Made by a program: the position numbers and the translations under genes | Assembly: GCF_018687715.1 (NCBI RefSeq) | Contig: NC_056756.1 | Coordinates: forward strand, 32,021,980-32,085,979 | DNA length: 64,000 bases | Reading direction: 5' to 3' | Source: Carya illinoinensis | Lineage: Eukaryota > Streptophyta > Magnoliopsida > Fagales > Juglandaceae | Shown here: positions 10,060 through 22,342 of the stretch, piece by piece | Layout of the letters: every line of letters starts with the position of its first letter | How positions within the stretch are numbered: the stretch's first letter is position 1 | Notes under the pieces: model-generated | Told to the model about the DNA's origin: nothing | Seen by the model: the letters and a program-made list of their open reading frames with translations, nothing else | The model's database searches: none

Positions 10060-11396
10060 TGCGAAAAGCACATGGTACTTTCTTTTGAAGATCCCACAAA
10101 CGATGCCGACTATTAAGGATGTGTTTCACACTCCTACTCACGAGTGTTCATAGACCTACACCAGAAAAACCAAGTGAAGGCTCGGGTTTTATGTGATACC
10201 TCATATGCCTAAGTTAGGGAAGTATATATAGGCTGCTTATCTCAAGAATGAGAATAATTTAGAAGTTATCATATAATTGTGTATTCTCTTCATACATATA
10301 GAGCGATTATTAAAGTGATAGAGCTTGTCTAACGGTTAACCATCCTGATCCATATTAGGTTGCAAGTTGTTAGCGCTTTGAACGTGCCGACAGGTTAGGC
10401 AAGATTATTATCCTCAGTGCCTAATTCAGACCTTCATCCTATTGAAATCAATTAATAACAACCTTATCATCCAGTTATTTGGTGATGGTTAGTTCAGGGT
10501 TTTACTTTCGCACGATTGCTAGTTATAACCAAGGCCTCTTGTTGGGTGGACTGACAATTCTAGGCCCCTGGGTCATGGAGGTTTAGCTCGTACTTCTCAG
10601 GGGATAATTATCCTTCGAGGGACAAAAAGTGGATCCATAGCCATTTGATAGTTGGAGAAATATAATTAAGAGACTTAGATGTGATGCGTTAAACTTTTGC
10701 AAGAGCGACGTTAAATGCATCTAGCCAAGTGACTCCAAAAATGAGAAGTGACGAACATGAAGGAGATAGCTTCCTACCAAATGTCTCACCTAGTAAATGC
10801 AAATGCAAAGTCATAATTTGGCTAATATGGTTTGTTTTTCATTTTGGCTATTCCATTCTAGAGATATTTCCTCGTTGAATTATCCCTCTATTAACCAAAA
10901 TATTAATAAAATATTATTGATATATAATATTTTTTTCTAATTTATTTTTGTCATACTATGTAATTTTAATAATCATATGTAATTAATAATCAAATTATAA
11001 TTAACATATGACTGGTAGAGACAAACTCTATAATTAGACAAAACAAATATTCTACACTAGAGACAATAAAATTACAACATCTAATTGCACTAATCAATAA
11101 TTTATGGATTTTTTTTTTTTTTTGGATTCATAAACCCCTGAGACTTTGCAACGGGATTCATCTTTAAATGATTGGCTGAGAATAAGTTGCACAATTTGTT
11201 TTGGTTTATCCACATACCAACTGTAAATATGGATAAATCAAAACTTAGTTATTTAATCATGTTGCCAATGAGTTAAGCGACAGCTAATTCACATCAACAA
11301 AATAACTAATTCCATAACAATGCTCCATAATTAAAGCACAACAGCAGCAGGTAACTAATTCCACAATTCCACAACATCAATACCATCAGCAGGAGG
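10060..11396. other. Intergenic, AT-rich towards the right; possible 5' LTR of the Tat element
   Basis: No gene seen. The first several hundred bases may be the 5' LTR and leader of the minus-strand element, but no matching copy was found. 10850-11100 is very AT-rich and resembles MITE interior sequence. Confidence 0.35.
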
Positions 11397-11956
11397 TAGG
11401 GGTATAAATCAATCCAGTTCGATCTGGGGGGATGATGGACCAAAATTTTCGGTCCATCATTTTCTCCAAATCGAACCAAATCGAACATGCATAGGGACCA
11501 GATGAGACCAGTAGTTATTAGTCGGTCCATTCAATCTGGCCAAATTATTATTTTCTTCTTTTTTTCTTCAAATAAATTAATAAAAAAATTTAAATTATTA
11601 AATTTAAATTAAGTGAATTATTAATGTAAATTATGTAACTAACTCATTAAAAAAGTATTTTATATGGTCAATAATAATAAATTAGATGAAAATTATATCA
11701 TTAATTTATATAATTACTATATAAAAATAATACATTAAATTATTAAAATTATTTTTAGAAATATATATATACAGTTCAGTCCATTCAGCCCGATCCAGTC
11801 CAAAATTTGTAGACCCCTGGACCGGACCGAATGTCAATCGATCCACACATTTTGGGACCAAAACTGATCAGTCCCAAATTTGGTCCAATCCGGTGCAAAC
11901 CGAACCACTCAATCTGATCGATTTCTCTGGTCTGGACCGATTGGCTTACAGCCCTA
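11397..11956. mobile_element. Non-autonomous hAT element (MITE), 560 bp
   Basis: The left end reads TAGGGGTATAAATCAATC. The right end, reverse-complemented, reads TAGGGCTGTAAGCCAATC: a terminal inverted repeat with few mismatches. Flanks are GCAGGAGG (11389-11396) and GCAGTAGG (11957-11964), an 8-bp target-site duplication with one mismatch, as expected for hAT. Both subterminal regions are rich in CGGTCC/GGACCG motifs in inverted orientation; the centre is AT-rich with no coding capacity. Confidence 0.85.
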
Positions 11957-11964
11957 GCAGTAGG

Positions 11965-13450
11965 TAATTTGACAACAACATTCCACAATGAAAACAGTAG
12001 CAGGTAACCATCACCAGTAGTACTTCCTTATTTTCAAAACACATAACTATCATTCCAACTGCCTAAATCTAGCAGGTAATTCCAACTGTTCAAAACACAT
12101 AAGAATGCATAAGAAAAATACTACCTAGTCTCAAAATGACAGTGTTACCAAATAATTCTTGCACGTAAGTACCATACACAAAATGAACCACTGTCCCATT
12201 CTTTAAGTTATGATAGTCCAAAATAGACAACACTCATTGTGAACAAGCAAAGATCTACCTTCTTCATAGTATTTTTATTGCTCTTTGATTCTTGCCACTT
12301 CCTCCAAATATGAGAAGTCATGCTTTGGTCCACAACAAACTTTTGAAATTTTTGAAATGGGAGATTTATTGAACCTGCAATAAGATGATGTTATTGAAAG
12401 TAATGCCTACAATCATCCCATGCTTAGTAATAATGAAGGGCATTAACTCATTTTTCTACCCAAAACATTCTGGTACCCTCTCTCATATTAAAAAACAATG
12501 GCACCTCTCAATCGTTTCCCACAGAAGCGCTAGCAAAAAAAACTTATATACATTTAAATATGTCAAACTTATAAGACGTATTTTTTTTTTCCTCTTTTTT
12601 CCTAACTCAAAAGCATAAAAGGGAAATGAAACATCAAGAGCAGAGTGAAGAGTGAGAGAGCTTCCCAATAGCTTAGCTGAAGTGAATGTCCCATGGAATA
12701 TCAAGACTTAACAAGCATGAGCTGATATTTCTTTGATGTTGAATATGTGTAATGAACCACGAAAATAAGAGAGTGTTATGCCACAAAACCGAGAGAGAGT
12801 AAGAAACCAGAAGCAAAATCAGAGAAATAATGACGCACCTGGGACGATTTCTTGAAATAATTAGTTATGAGAGAAATTTCCACACTTCATTTATAAACAT
12901 AGATCGAAGCAAAAATGATGATTTGGAAGTAAAAATCTGGATGGAGAGAAGGGGGAAAGAGAAGAGGGAAGAGGGAAAGAGCGAAAATGGTGAAGATGGA
13001 TTTGCCAGCAAAGAAGAGAAATTTTCGAGAGAAATAAAATAGCATTGGATTTGATGTTTTATTAATTATTGCTTTGGCCTTTGAACAATGAAGAGTCAAA
13101 TATGAAGGGATGGTTGTTACTGTAGGTAAAAGTCATATAATTTTGTATTTGGATAATCCATATATTTTTATGTAAAATATGTCAAATTATGCATTTCACT
13201 GGCATTTAGATAATCCAATGACAGTGCTCTGAGCAGGTATGACTAATGACTTAGAACCTTTGAATCTTGATTAACTCATTATCCGAAAATCTAACTTGAT
13301 TGTTGGAGGTATCTTCATTGGGATCACCTAGCCACTCATTTTCTATTTTCAGGTTCACGGTAGTTCTAGCAAATGGGAAACTATGTAGAGAGTATTATAT
13401 GTCTTAGAATGCTTATCAAACCAACACCAGCTTATCATATTTTTCCCTTA
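11965..13450. other. Unassigned region with a possible minus-strand exon pair
   Basis: No protein is recognised. On the minus strand a pyrimidine-rich stretch (about 13050 down to 12848) ends in a good splice donor, CCCAG|GTGCGT at about 12840-12850. A good acceptor, TATTGCAG, lies at about 12377-12384, followed by an open stretch to about 12230. This could be the first exons of an unknown or non-coding transcript, or chance. Confidence 0.25.
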
Positions 13451-13459
13451 TTTATTTGT

Positions 13460-15640
13460 TATATATGCTGAGGCTTTGTCTTCAATGTTGCAACAGGTTG
13501 AATTACAATATTTGATGAAGGGAGTTTTTGTTGATGATAGTATTATCTTTTGTCGAGCTTCTATGGTAGAAAATAGGAATCTTCAAAATATTTTATCTCT
13601 TTATGGGGTTGCCTCAAGCCAACTATTGAATAGGGAGAAAACTAAGTTATTATTGACGAAATGTGAATGTAGAAGTAAGAAATGCCATAAAGGAATTATG
13701 GGGAGTTCACTTTATTCAATCTCAAAATAGGTATCTTGGATTACCTTCTTTTGTTGGCAAATCGAAATTAACCACTTTTAGAGATATTAAAGACAAGGTC
13801 TGGGTAAAGTTATGAGGCTGGAAGGAGAAGTTATTTTCGTAGGTTGGTCGTGAGGTTTTGATTAAAACTGTGGGTTGGGTCATTCCCACATATGCCATGA
13901 ATTGCTTCAAAATACCAAAAGGGATGTTTTGTGATTTAGAAGGGCTAGTTGCATGTTTTTGGTGGGGACAAAGAGAGCACAATAGGAGGGTTCATTTGAT
14001 GAGCTAGAAACATTATGTCGTTCTAAAATTTCTAGTGGGATGAGATTTTGGGATTTGGAAGCACCTAACATGGCTCTTTTAGCTAAGCAAGGTTGGCGGT
14101 TGCAAACATACCAAATCTCTCTTTTTTATTTGGTTTTCAAGATCAAATATTTTCCACACTCTGATTTTTTATCATTTAATCTCGGCTCTAATCCATCTTA
14201 TGTGTGGCACAGTATATTTGAGTCTAAATCTGTTATTCAATCTGATCATTTGTAGCATATTGCAAGAGGAGTACAAGTGTGGATTTGGCCAAATAATAGG
14301 TTGTCGAGTTCACCAAACAGGAAAGTTATTAGTGCTTGTAATTTTCTTGCTTCTGATGCATGTGTTAGTGATTTATTGGACTCTTCATAGTTGGGTCAAT
14401 GGAAGACAAATTTGATACACCAGGTATTTCTTCCATTTGAGGCTGTTGAATTCCTTAAAATTCTATTATTTTCTCATTGGAATGCTAATAAGATAGTGTG
14501 GGGTTGTACGCGGAATTGTTAGTTTAGTACGAAATCAACCTATCATTTAGTGCTTCATTTACGAAATGTTACTATAGATAGAACTAGTTCACATGCGAAC
14601 TCACATAAATCATTCTGTAAGAGTATTTGGCATTTGCAGTTACCTAATAAAGTAAAAAAAATTTCCTGAAGGGTAGATGGCTTACCCACCAAAAGACAGC
14701 TATATCATCGTAAGATAATTGATTCCTATATGTGTGATTTATGTCTTGTGGAGAATGAAGATGTTTACCGTGCACTATACAAATGCTCTAGTATTTCAAA
14801 AGTCTTGGTTAATTATTTTGAAAAGGATATGAATTTTTTGGATGAGCACTCTCGGTTTGATAGAGTGGTTGGGGCAGTGATGGATCTCAATGATCCTAGT
14901 GTTTTTTTACATGGTTTGTGATTATTGTTTGGAGTGTTTGGAAATTTAGAAACTTAAATATTTTCCAGCATAAATAAGTTTCTGTTTGTGATGTTGTGAG
15001 CAATTGTTTTTTCTATGTTGGAAGTTATTTGTTGACTAACTTCTTTATGTTGAAAACCTCCACCAAGTGGGCAGTGCAAATTGAATTTCAATTGGGCTAT
15101 TTTCAACCAGCAGTATAAGTCTGGGGTGGGTGCAGTCTTGCAGAATGACAAATGGAGTATGATTATGACCATGTCAAAAAAGGAAGAATGAATATTTTTG
15201 GTGGAAGACATAAGGGTTTTATAAATTCTTCCTTATATGGGGATCTCCCATTTGATTTTGGAGGGAGATTCTCTTACTGTAATTAAAGCCATTCAATCAA
15301 CCACTAACCAAGAATTTAGCTATAGTCCTATTATTAGGGAGATTAAGTTATTATTATCTTATTTCCAATCTTTTGATGTTCTTCATATTGGATGACACGG
15401 AATGAGACAGCACATATATTGAGCCGGAATGCATGGATTGTTGTAGATACTCGCTAATGGTGGTTTCATCCTCTTAATTTTATTCAAGCAAGTTTAGCCG
15501 TGAATGCAGAGGGTTGTTCTAGAGTGTAATGCCAGGACTAATGACTATTTTTATTTCAGTATTTCCATGTACCTGCTTCTTTATAGTGAATGAAGCAATA
15601 TTTGAATCTAAAATAAAAAAATAAAACTTATTTTAAACAA
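13460..15640 (+). mobile_element. LINE (L1-type) remnant, 3' half of ORF2
   Basis: Plus-strand fragments match plant L1 ORF2 in order. A FVDDSIIFCRA block (RT active site region, about 13528-13565) comes first. RYLGLPSFVGKSK (13730-13770) and a WWGQREHNRRVHLM stretch (13960-14000) follow. Then comes a zinc-binding RT domain with C-LC-x-E (14620-14860), then an RNase H domain with an RNETAH block near 15400. Stops and frameshifts are frequent. The end is A-rich (about 15605-15640), as for a retroposed LINE. Confidence 0.8.
14620..14921 (+). pseudogene. LINE zinc-binding reverse transcriptase domain
   Basis: This fragment reads through LPNKVKK, then MCDLCLVENEDVYRALYKC, the C-x2-C...H/C cluster of the zf-RVT domain of plant LINEs. 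It is followed by a hydrophobic stretch and a stop at 14919-14921. An in-frame stop precedes it near 14668. Confidence 0.65.
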
Positions 15641-15659
15641 GAAAAATATTTGCTCCTTT

Positions 15660-15700
15660 TAAAAAATTTAAATAAATAAAAAAAAAAAAAAAAAAAAAGG
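15660..15700. repeat. Poly-A tract
   Basis: About 20 consecutive A near 15678-15698 following AAATAAATAAA. It may be a second retroposon tail just upstream of the GDSL gene. Confidence 0.6.
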
Positions 15701-15800
15701 GGGTCAATCCCCGATTCTCCATTGTAAAAAGAAACGGGCCCGAAGCATATTTTTAGACCAGACAAATATAGAAAGACATTAGCGGTTGCAAATTCCTCGT

Positions 15801-15810
15801 CTCTATAAGT
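15801..15810 (+). promoter_or_regulatory. Possible TATA element of the GDSL gene
   Basis: CTCTATAAGT lies about 45-50 bp upstream of the start codon and before a CT run. Start-site data are lacking. Confidence 0.35.
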
Positions 15811-15824
15811 TCTTTATGTAATTC

Positions 15825-15851
15825 CTCTCTCTCTCTCTCTCTCTCTCTCTC
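15825..15851 (+). repeat. (CT)n microsatellite in the GDSL 5' leader
   Basis: About 13 CT units end one base before the ATG at 15852. CT tracts in 5' leaders are common in plants and may affect expression. Confidence 0.85.
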
Positions 15852-17750
15852 ATGGAACCTAAATACATGATTTATGGCATCTTTCCCCTTGTAATGTCAA
15901 TGTTACTACTACCAAGTCCAACTGTATCCATAACCAAATGCAATTTTCCGGCCATCTTCAACTTTGGTGACTCAAATTCAGACACCGGCGGTTTATCGGC
16001 AGCATTTGGAGCAGCTCCTCCACCCAACGGAGAAACCTATTTCCACTCTCCAGCAGGACGGTATTCTGATGGGCGTCTAGTAATCGATTTCATTGGTACT
16101 TCAGTTTCTCTTCTTTCTTTTCTCCCCTTTCCTTCGATTTTTATTGATTTCATTTTGTTGCTTGAATCATCTATCCATTTTAATTAAGATGGATTCATGG
16201 CACTGCTACTGCTGGCATGATCAACACTGCTTCAAAGCTTCGAAATTGGCAAATCAAAAACCTAAAACAAATCAAGCATGGCTGCATAGATGTTTGTGAT
16301 ATTAGGAAAACGATCTGTTTTTCTATTTTGTTTGCCTTAGATCTCAAGAATCAACTTTCACTAAGTACAGGAGCTTTTGTTGAGAATGAAATTTAAATTT
16401 AAATTTTTAAATTTATCTTCCAAATCAAATTACTTTACGTAAACACTTTACCCATTTCGTTATCCACGTCTGTTTATAAGTAAAATTTCTCAAAGAATGA
16501 AACAGAAATAAGTAGCATACTGCTTGTCTTGTTGGTTTTCAGCGGAAAGCTTAGGATTACCTTATCTAAGTGCTTATCTGGACTCGGTGGGTTCAAACTT
16601 TAGCCATGGAGCCAATTTTGCTACTGCTGGATCAACCATCAGACCCCAAAACACAACCATATCACAAAGTGGATATAGCCCCATTTCATTGGACGTGCAG
16701 TTTGTTCAATTCTCAGATTTTCACAGAAGATCCCAAGTATTCAAAAAACAGGGTAGGTGTTATAACTGCTCTCTCCTTTCCTGCCAATTGCTTTACTTGG
16801 TTTAGGCTATTATTCTCAATGGGACTGTTTCAAAATCTGGCACAGGAGGTATCTTTGAGAATTTGTTGCCAAAGGAAGATTATTTCTCTGAAGCTCTCTA
16901 CACTTTTGACATTGGTCAAAATGATCTCACTGCTGGTTACAAACTCAACATGACCACTGAACAAGTCAAGGCATATATTCCTGATGTATTGGGCCAGTTC
17001 TCAAATGTCATTAGGGTAAAACAAATGGCTTTCTTTTTGTTTTTTCTCTCAGCCTATATAGTTTAATCACGGGTTGCTTTGCTTTCTTTAACATTGCAGA
17101 AGATTTATGGTGAAGGGGGAAGGTCATTTTGGATACACAACACAGGCCCTGTGGGCTGCCTACCATACATTTTGGACCGCTATCTTGTCACGGCGGCCCA
17201 GATAGATAAATATGGGTGCGCCAGTCCATTTAATGAGGTGGCCCAATATTTCAACCTCCGGTTGAAAGAAACACTAGCCCAACTCAGAAAGGAACTTCCC
17301 GAGGCCACAATCACCTACATTGATGTCTACTCAGTGAAATACACCCTCATAACCCAAGCCCAAGAAAATGGTATTTTTAATTTCCTCGTGTCCTCTTTCT
17401 CCATTACAGAAAATTTAATTGAAGAATTGCTTTGGTTTGATAAGTTGAGAACTTGATCACCAATTAATTATTTGATTGGGGTTTAATTTGAAGGATTCCA
17501 GGACCCACTGATAGCATGCTGCGGGCACGGTGGGAAATACAATTTCAATAGGTTAATGAAGTGTGGAGCAAAGAAGACTGTAAATGGCAAAGAGATTGTG
17601 ATTGCAAAATCATGCGAAGATCCGACGGTTCGGATTAATTGGGATGGGGTCCATTACACTGAGGCGGCTAACAAGTGGATATTCCAACAAATAGCTAATG
17701 GCTCATTTTCAGACCCACCAATTTCATTGAAAATATCCTGTCATTCATAG
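15852..17750 (+). CDS. GDSL esterase/lipase, five exons, 383 aa
   Basis: SGNH/GDSL-family hydrolase of the plant group that includes Arabidopsis At3g26430. Exons: 15852-16095, 16543-16752, 16846-17015, 17100-17370, 17494-17750. All introns are GT-AG and the sum is 1152 nt, an exact 384 codons with stop. Residues 1-27 form a hydrophobic signal peptide, so the enzyme is probably secreted to the cell wall. Block I FNFGDSNSDTGG carries the nucleophilic Ser. HGANFATAGST is block II, FDIGQND block III, and DGVHYTEAAN the Asp-x-x-His of the triad near the C-terminus. Cys-rich motif ACCGHGGKYNFN is typical. Length and intron positions fit the family. Likely hydrolyses acyl or acetyl esters; the physiological substrate cannot be told. 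No damage seen. Confidence 0.95.
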
Positions 17751-18053
17751 GAATGGACCACTGAAATCACTTGGAACATTCTCTCTCTCTTTCTCTCTCT
17801 CCGTTTTATTTATTTGGGGTCAGGCTTAGTGAGCTTTATCATCTTCTCACTGCTCTTTTTCATCTTCCAAAGAACTTTTTCACAACAGGGAGGGAGGTAA
17901 CAACCTTTTAGAGAGATTGGCCACCACAGGCCTAAATCATGCAAGCATCCATCACCCCTCCATCTTTATGGCTACACCCGCATGTGAGAATCCTCCTGTA
18001 ATGGGTCATCTGTAGTCTTTTTCTGTTTTTGTGTCATTTGTTACATTTCTTTT

Positions 18054-18070
18054 AATAAATAAATAAATAA
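18054..18070 (+). terminator. Probable polyadenylation signal of the GDSL gene
   Basis: AATAAATAAATAAATAAT lies about 300 bp after the stop codon and contains overlapping AATAAA copies. Confidence 0.45.
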
Positions 18071-18923
18071 TGTATCATGACAATGATTTCACAATCTCGA
18101 GTGCTGGGTGTTCAGAAAAGTGACAAACTCACGATAGTATATGAGGTGAGGTGGTTCAAAACTACAATTCCTATCGTTAAAGGCTCCAAGGGGAAAAAAT
18201 TAAGAAGGATTTCCTGCAGAATTAGATGGCTCAATGACTGTTTGTTTTTGTTGGATTTTAGTGATGATGAGTTGGTAAAGAGGATTGAAAAATCAGTATC
18301 CTCCAAAGTGTTGAAGACTCGCATTTTTATTTTAATTACTATTTCAGATTCAGCCTTGTTTTATCTATTTCCCCTGCAAAGCAGAAAATGGTCCTAGTAA
18401 GAATCTGTTAGGACAATAACAAGAAGAGTTTATACAATATCAATATATACATCACACATATATATCCAAGCTCTTTTTGTTTGGTGCTTCTGTCACCTAT
18501 ATGGGTCTTCATTAACCTTTTCCTCTGGACGGATACTCAAGAAAAGAAAAAAGAAAGAAAAGAAAACACACACATCATAATAGAGCAACTAACGATGGGT
18601 AATGGGGATTGGAGAATTATCAAACTATTAGCAGATGGATGTGATCCAATCTGGCACGTCCAATCATGTCCATATTATTCAATCCCAGCTATAGATACGT
18701 ACCACGACACCAACTCACTTTGGGCCCTTTGTGTTGGTCATTAAGCTTCCAAAGACCAAACTTTCTCTTTCTCTACTTCCTCTTTGTGAGAGCTCAATTC
18801 AAAGACCACCATTTAAAATTTCAATGAACTTGGAACATGCATCTTTGTCTTCAACTACATGGCTATGCCTGTGTTTTTTGTGACGTTGATGATGGTGATT
18901 ACCAGAGAGGTCACTCTGCAAAT
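18071..18923. other. Intergenic between convergent GDSL and DUF868 genes
   Basis: A 106-codon plus-strand frame at 18077-18397 has no recognisable domain and is probably not a gene. The right part should hold the 3'UTR of the minus-strand DUF868 gene. Confidence 0.4.
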
Positions 18924-19874
18924 TCATTCTACCCTCCAGGCATAGAAAAACAAGGAATACCTGGAAGACCCACCTGCCTTATCTTCATCTCCAGAAGCAG
19001 AAATATTGGATTCCTGATTTGACAAATGTGTTGATGTAGGTGAAGAAGACGGTGCTGATGTTGATGACTGAGGTACAGATAATGAAATTGGCCTAAATAT
19101 GAACAGACCATGCCTTGTACCAGAGCTAAAGAGCCAGTCGTGGACATCCCAATAAACTTCTATTTTAGTGTCGTTTACACTGATGCACTCGTTACCTCTA
19201 AACTTCCATTGAAGGTGCTTAATATGAACTGCTAGATTCCCATCTACCCTAATCTCCATTTTTGGATCAAACCCAACTAAAGAGTTCTCATTGCTGATAG
19301 CGCTATTACACTCAATTGAGAGGTCATGAACATTACCTTTCTCTTGAAATTTGGCTCTTGTGGAGAATTTCCTTTTGCCAAACACATGCTCCTTCCTTGA
19401 AACCAAAGTGGGTTCGATAAGAGCTGGCCTACAACCCGTTTTTCTGAAGGCGTCTTTCTTTAGATCACCAACAACTAAAACCACCTCTTCTTCGCAAACA
19501 ATGGCAACATAGTAATCTGATTGTGGCTCAGTCTCGCTGTTGAATTTTGCAGCTTTAAGGTCCCAAAACACATAGACTGTTTTACCATCAATCACAAAAT
19601 GCTTTGAGCCTTGTTTCCTCCCAAAATACCAAGCCTTGAGCTCGACCTTGCACCGATGATGCTCATCTCCATCTGGTCCTCGAACAGAAACATATAGGCC
19701 ATGTTGTAACACGTTCTTACACCATGTTATGTTGATCAGACGACACTGACCGGCAATCTTTGTTAGATATACTGACATAGATACACTCTGACCTGACCTG
19801 ATTACATTTGCTGGGTCATCAGCTGGCCTCTCCCCGGATGAAAAACAAGCAGGAATTCCAATTGAATCATGCAT
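18924..19874 (-). CDS. DUF868-family protein, single exon, 316 aa
   Basis: Belongs to plant family DUF868 (PF05910), function unknown. I choose the ATG at 19874 (MHDSIGIPACFSS), because family members start with a short MxD...CF motif; the frame is open to 19955 but adds an atypical extension. Recognisable blocks: ITWCKNVLQHGLYV near residues 48-61, a VYVFWDLKAAKF stretch, then DYYVAIVCEEEVVLVVGDLKKDAF, and near the C-terminus EVYWDVHDWLF followed by GLFIFRP. The last 55 residues are Ser/Thr-rich, as usual. No introns, which is normal here. Convergent with the GDSL gene; no shared function is implied. Confidence 0.92.
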   Translation of the reverse strand: MHDSIGIPACFSSGERPADDPANVIRSGQSVSMSVYLTKIAGQCRLINITWCKNVLQHGLYVSVRGPDGDEHHRCKVELKAWYFGRKQGSKHFVIDGKTVYVFWDLKAAKFNSETEPQSDYYVAIVCEEEVVLVVGDLKKDAFRKTGCRPALIEPTLVSRKEHVFGKRKFSTRAKFQEKGNVHDLSIECNSAISNENSLVGFDPKMEIRVDGNLAVHIKHLQWKFRGNECISVNDTKIEVYWDVHDWLFSSGTRHGLFIFRPISLSVPQSSTSAPSSSPTSTHLSNQESNISASGDEDKAGGSSRYSLFFYAWRVE

Positions 19875-20136
19875 GGCACTTAATTGAGGTTGCAAGAGAA
19901 TCAATCGACTTATACTATGAAAGACTTTGACTTTGGACAAAGAACAGAGGATCAAACACTTGTTAAAACAGAGAAGGATGAAAGAATTTGATCAAGGTCT
20001 CACCCACAAGATCTGGCTCGTTGATGCTAAAGCCGAGGGCTCTTTTATCTACATGCTGTCATCCACTGGAGGGTCCTCAATCTCTAAACTGGAAATTGGA
20101 AATCTGGAGAGGAGTGAGAATTATGGCAGAACAACA

Positions 20137-20148
20137 CCTTTTATATTC
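20137..20148 (-). promoter_or_regulatory. Possible TATA box of the DUF868 gene
   Basis: On the minus strand GAATATAAAAGG lies about 265 bp upstream of the chosen ATG, implying a leader of roughly 230 nt. Confidence 0.35.
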
Positions 20149-20169
20149 ATTATGTGCATAGCCGTGTAA

Positions 20170-21389
20170 GCTTTTAGCTGTGTTTCCCTTTTCTCTCTGT
20201 TTTTCCTACTTTTTCCTTCTTCAAAGCGGTTTGGTTTCAATGATAAGGTTTTATCTCCAAGATTTCTCTCTCATAACGGTAAAAAAGGAAACCAACCCCT
20301 TCAGATCAGTCTTGTATATCATGTGACGAGTGTACCAACCAAAAGTTCATGAGAGGAAGCGGGAGCCAGTCCTTTAGGCACGAGCATGTGGGTGGGGATG
20401 AAAAGGAGGCTGGTGATGAAAAAGATGTAGTAGACATTAAACAGAATTTGGATTTACGATGTGCGCCGTTACAATTCTACTTATTTTATGTATTTACGGT
20501 GTGTATTTTTTATTTGGGGTTTTCCTTAACTTTTGAGTGGAACTGATGTAGAAAAGTGACTAGCCAAGGAATCTAGGATTGACGGGTAGAAAAATGTGAG
20601 GAATCTGTACAGATCGGGTCCAAACTCTCAGTCTTCACTGCACTTGAGTTCAAGTAAAAAGAAAATAAATGAACAGTGAACCAACTTTTCAGAAGTTTGA
20701 ACTGGGGAACAAAAGAAAAACAAGGCAGGTCCGGACAAACGACTAAATTACACAACTTGTTGATAACAAATAATTCAGTCAGTTGGAGTATGGATCTAAA
20801 GATTGAATGGTTCTCTTAGCATTCATCCTATGCTATCAATGGGCTCTTTCCCCCTATTTTTATTTTTATTTTTTTTTTTTTCCGTAAGCAAGTAAGTTTA
20901 TAGATAAATTAAAAGGTTACATGATACAAGATTCAATAGGGTGGGAGTCCCCAACTATCATCCCAAAACAAACAAATGCAACACCAAATTGAAAAAAAAA
21001 AAAAAAAGAATCTAGAGCCAAAAAATGACCCACCCATTTCCCACTAAGGAGAAGCCGCTTGAAGCGGTTTTAGAATAGTTTAATAAATAGACTATCAAAC
21101 TGCGACTAAAAAGTCACAGTGAAATGAAGTGTGCTGCATTTTGTTCGTCTAGAATGATTGTATGAGTCTTCCCCGACCACTTTGTATTAATCATTAGTTA
21201 GGGAAAACAGAAACATAGCAACTGAATGATGCGTCGATACGTCGTTATTAGACCTTCACTGTCTGTGGTCCACGCGCCACTCTAGGAAAAAAGCTAGTGG
21301 TTGGTTCTAAGAGAACCGAAGTCATTGATTCTAGTGGTGCCGCGCGTAATGGCTATAAGCTCTCTCTGGTACGATAATGCGTGAAACTC
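20170..21389. other. Intergenic; no gene recognised
   Basis: Contains a T-run at 20868-20880 followed by sequence that may be another minus-strand retroposon tail, but no target-site duplication was found. The rest shows only short chance frames. Confidence 0.4.
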
Positions 21390-21740
21390 ACGCGCTGAGG
21401 GCTATGGAGTTGGTCTTAGAACTGAACATAAGAAATGTAATTTTTGAAGGATATGCACAAAAGGAGGTTAAAGAGATCAATAAAAGGCTCCTATAAATGC
21501 TTGGATGGGGCAGATTGTAGAAGACATCAAATGTGTTTTGACTAAAAGATCAGATTGGGAGTTTGGCTTTATTTTCAGAGAATGAAATAGTTTTGCTCAT
21601 GAACTTGTTAAGAGAGCTTTGCAGACAAAGGGAGAAAGCTGCTGGATTGGAGATGGACCCGCTGAGATCAATTTTATTGTAAATAGAGAGATGATTTGTA
21701 ATGAACATGTTTCAATTATGAATGAATGAGAATGAGAAAT
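21390..21740 (+). pseudogene. RNase H-like fragment from a LINE
   Basis: Plus-strand frames give NVIFEGYAQ (the FEGDA-type acidic motif with Asp lost), then KEINKRLL, then a shifted frame with GQIVEDIK and a late HELVKRAL-like block. This is the RVT_3/RNase H C-terminal part found in plant LINEs, with at least two frameshifts. Confidence 0.6.
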
Positions 21741-22342
21741 TGTTGATTCAAAAGAAAAACACAAAGATTTTATAGTTTTATAAATCTTCATGTACACTAT
21801 GTTATTATAAAATAATATAATCTATTAGAGCAAAATGAAGCAGGCCAGGTTGCAAATAAATTAGAACTTGCTCTAATATTAAATGAGTTATTCATGAATA
21901 CAAAATTCAGAATAAAAATTTTCAATTTAACTTGTGTTCGAGTAAAAATTGAAAGACCAAGGCTTGACCTACTTATCTTATCATTTTTTTTTAAATTAAA
22001 AATAAAAAAATAAAAAAATAAAAAATAAAAACCGGCTTCCAAATTTTTATAACCTGTTTCATCTAGGTTTCGAACCAGGTCTAACCCAGCTAGAGTTTAA
22101 AACCCAGGTTTCTGTTAGGTATACCCAAGTTCCCAATTTGAAACTCGGATGAACAGTACTTTAGTGGGCCAGTGACTATATAATTCCAAACCCACAAAGA
22201 AGTTAGTAAGAGAGTAAAATATATGAATTGTGAGACATCTCATAAGTTATTGGATCATGGCTGCTTTAGTGTTGGCTAAATGTTAAAACTCACACAAATG
22301 CAATATTTTTATTTTTACATATCTTTTGTGTTCTCATTTATG

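Larger units (their letters stand above)
5104..10060 (-). mobile_element. Ty3/gypsy retrotransposon, Tat lineage, decayed
   Basis: Read on the minus strand, the order is gag, protease, RT, RNase H domains, integrase, as in Ty3/gypsy. The second, archaeal-type RNase H signature (TNNEAEYE-like) is diagnostic of the Tat lineage. Stops and frameshifts occur throughout, and the longest surviving frame is only 84 codons. LTRs could not be matched by eye, so the outer limits (roughly 4300 to 10150 or beyond) are uncertain. Confidence 0.8.

Noticed and set aside
18077..18397. 106-codon plus-strand frame between GDSL and DUF868
   Set aside because: No family recognised and atypical composition; it lies where the 3' ends of two convergent genes meet.
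20860..21060. A fourth retroposon tail beginning with the T-run at 20868
   Set aside because: The following sequence matches the other tails poorly and no target-site duplication could be found.
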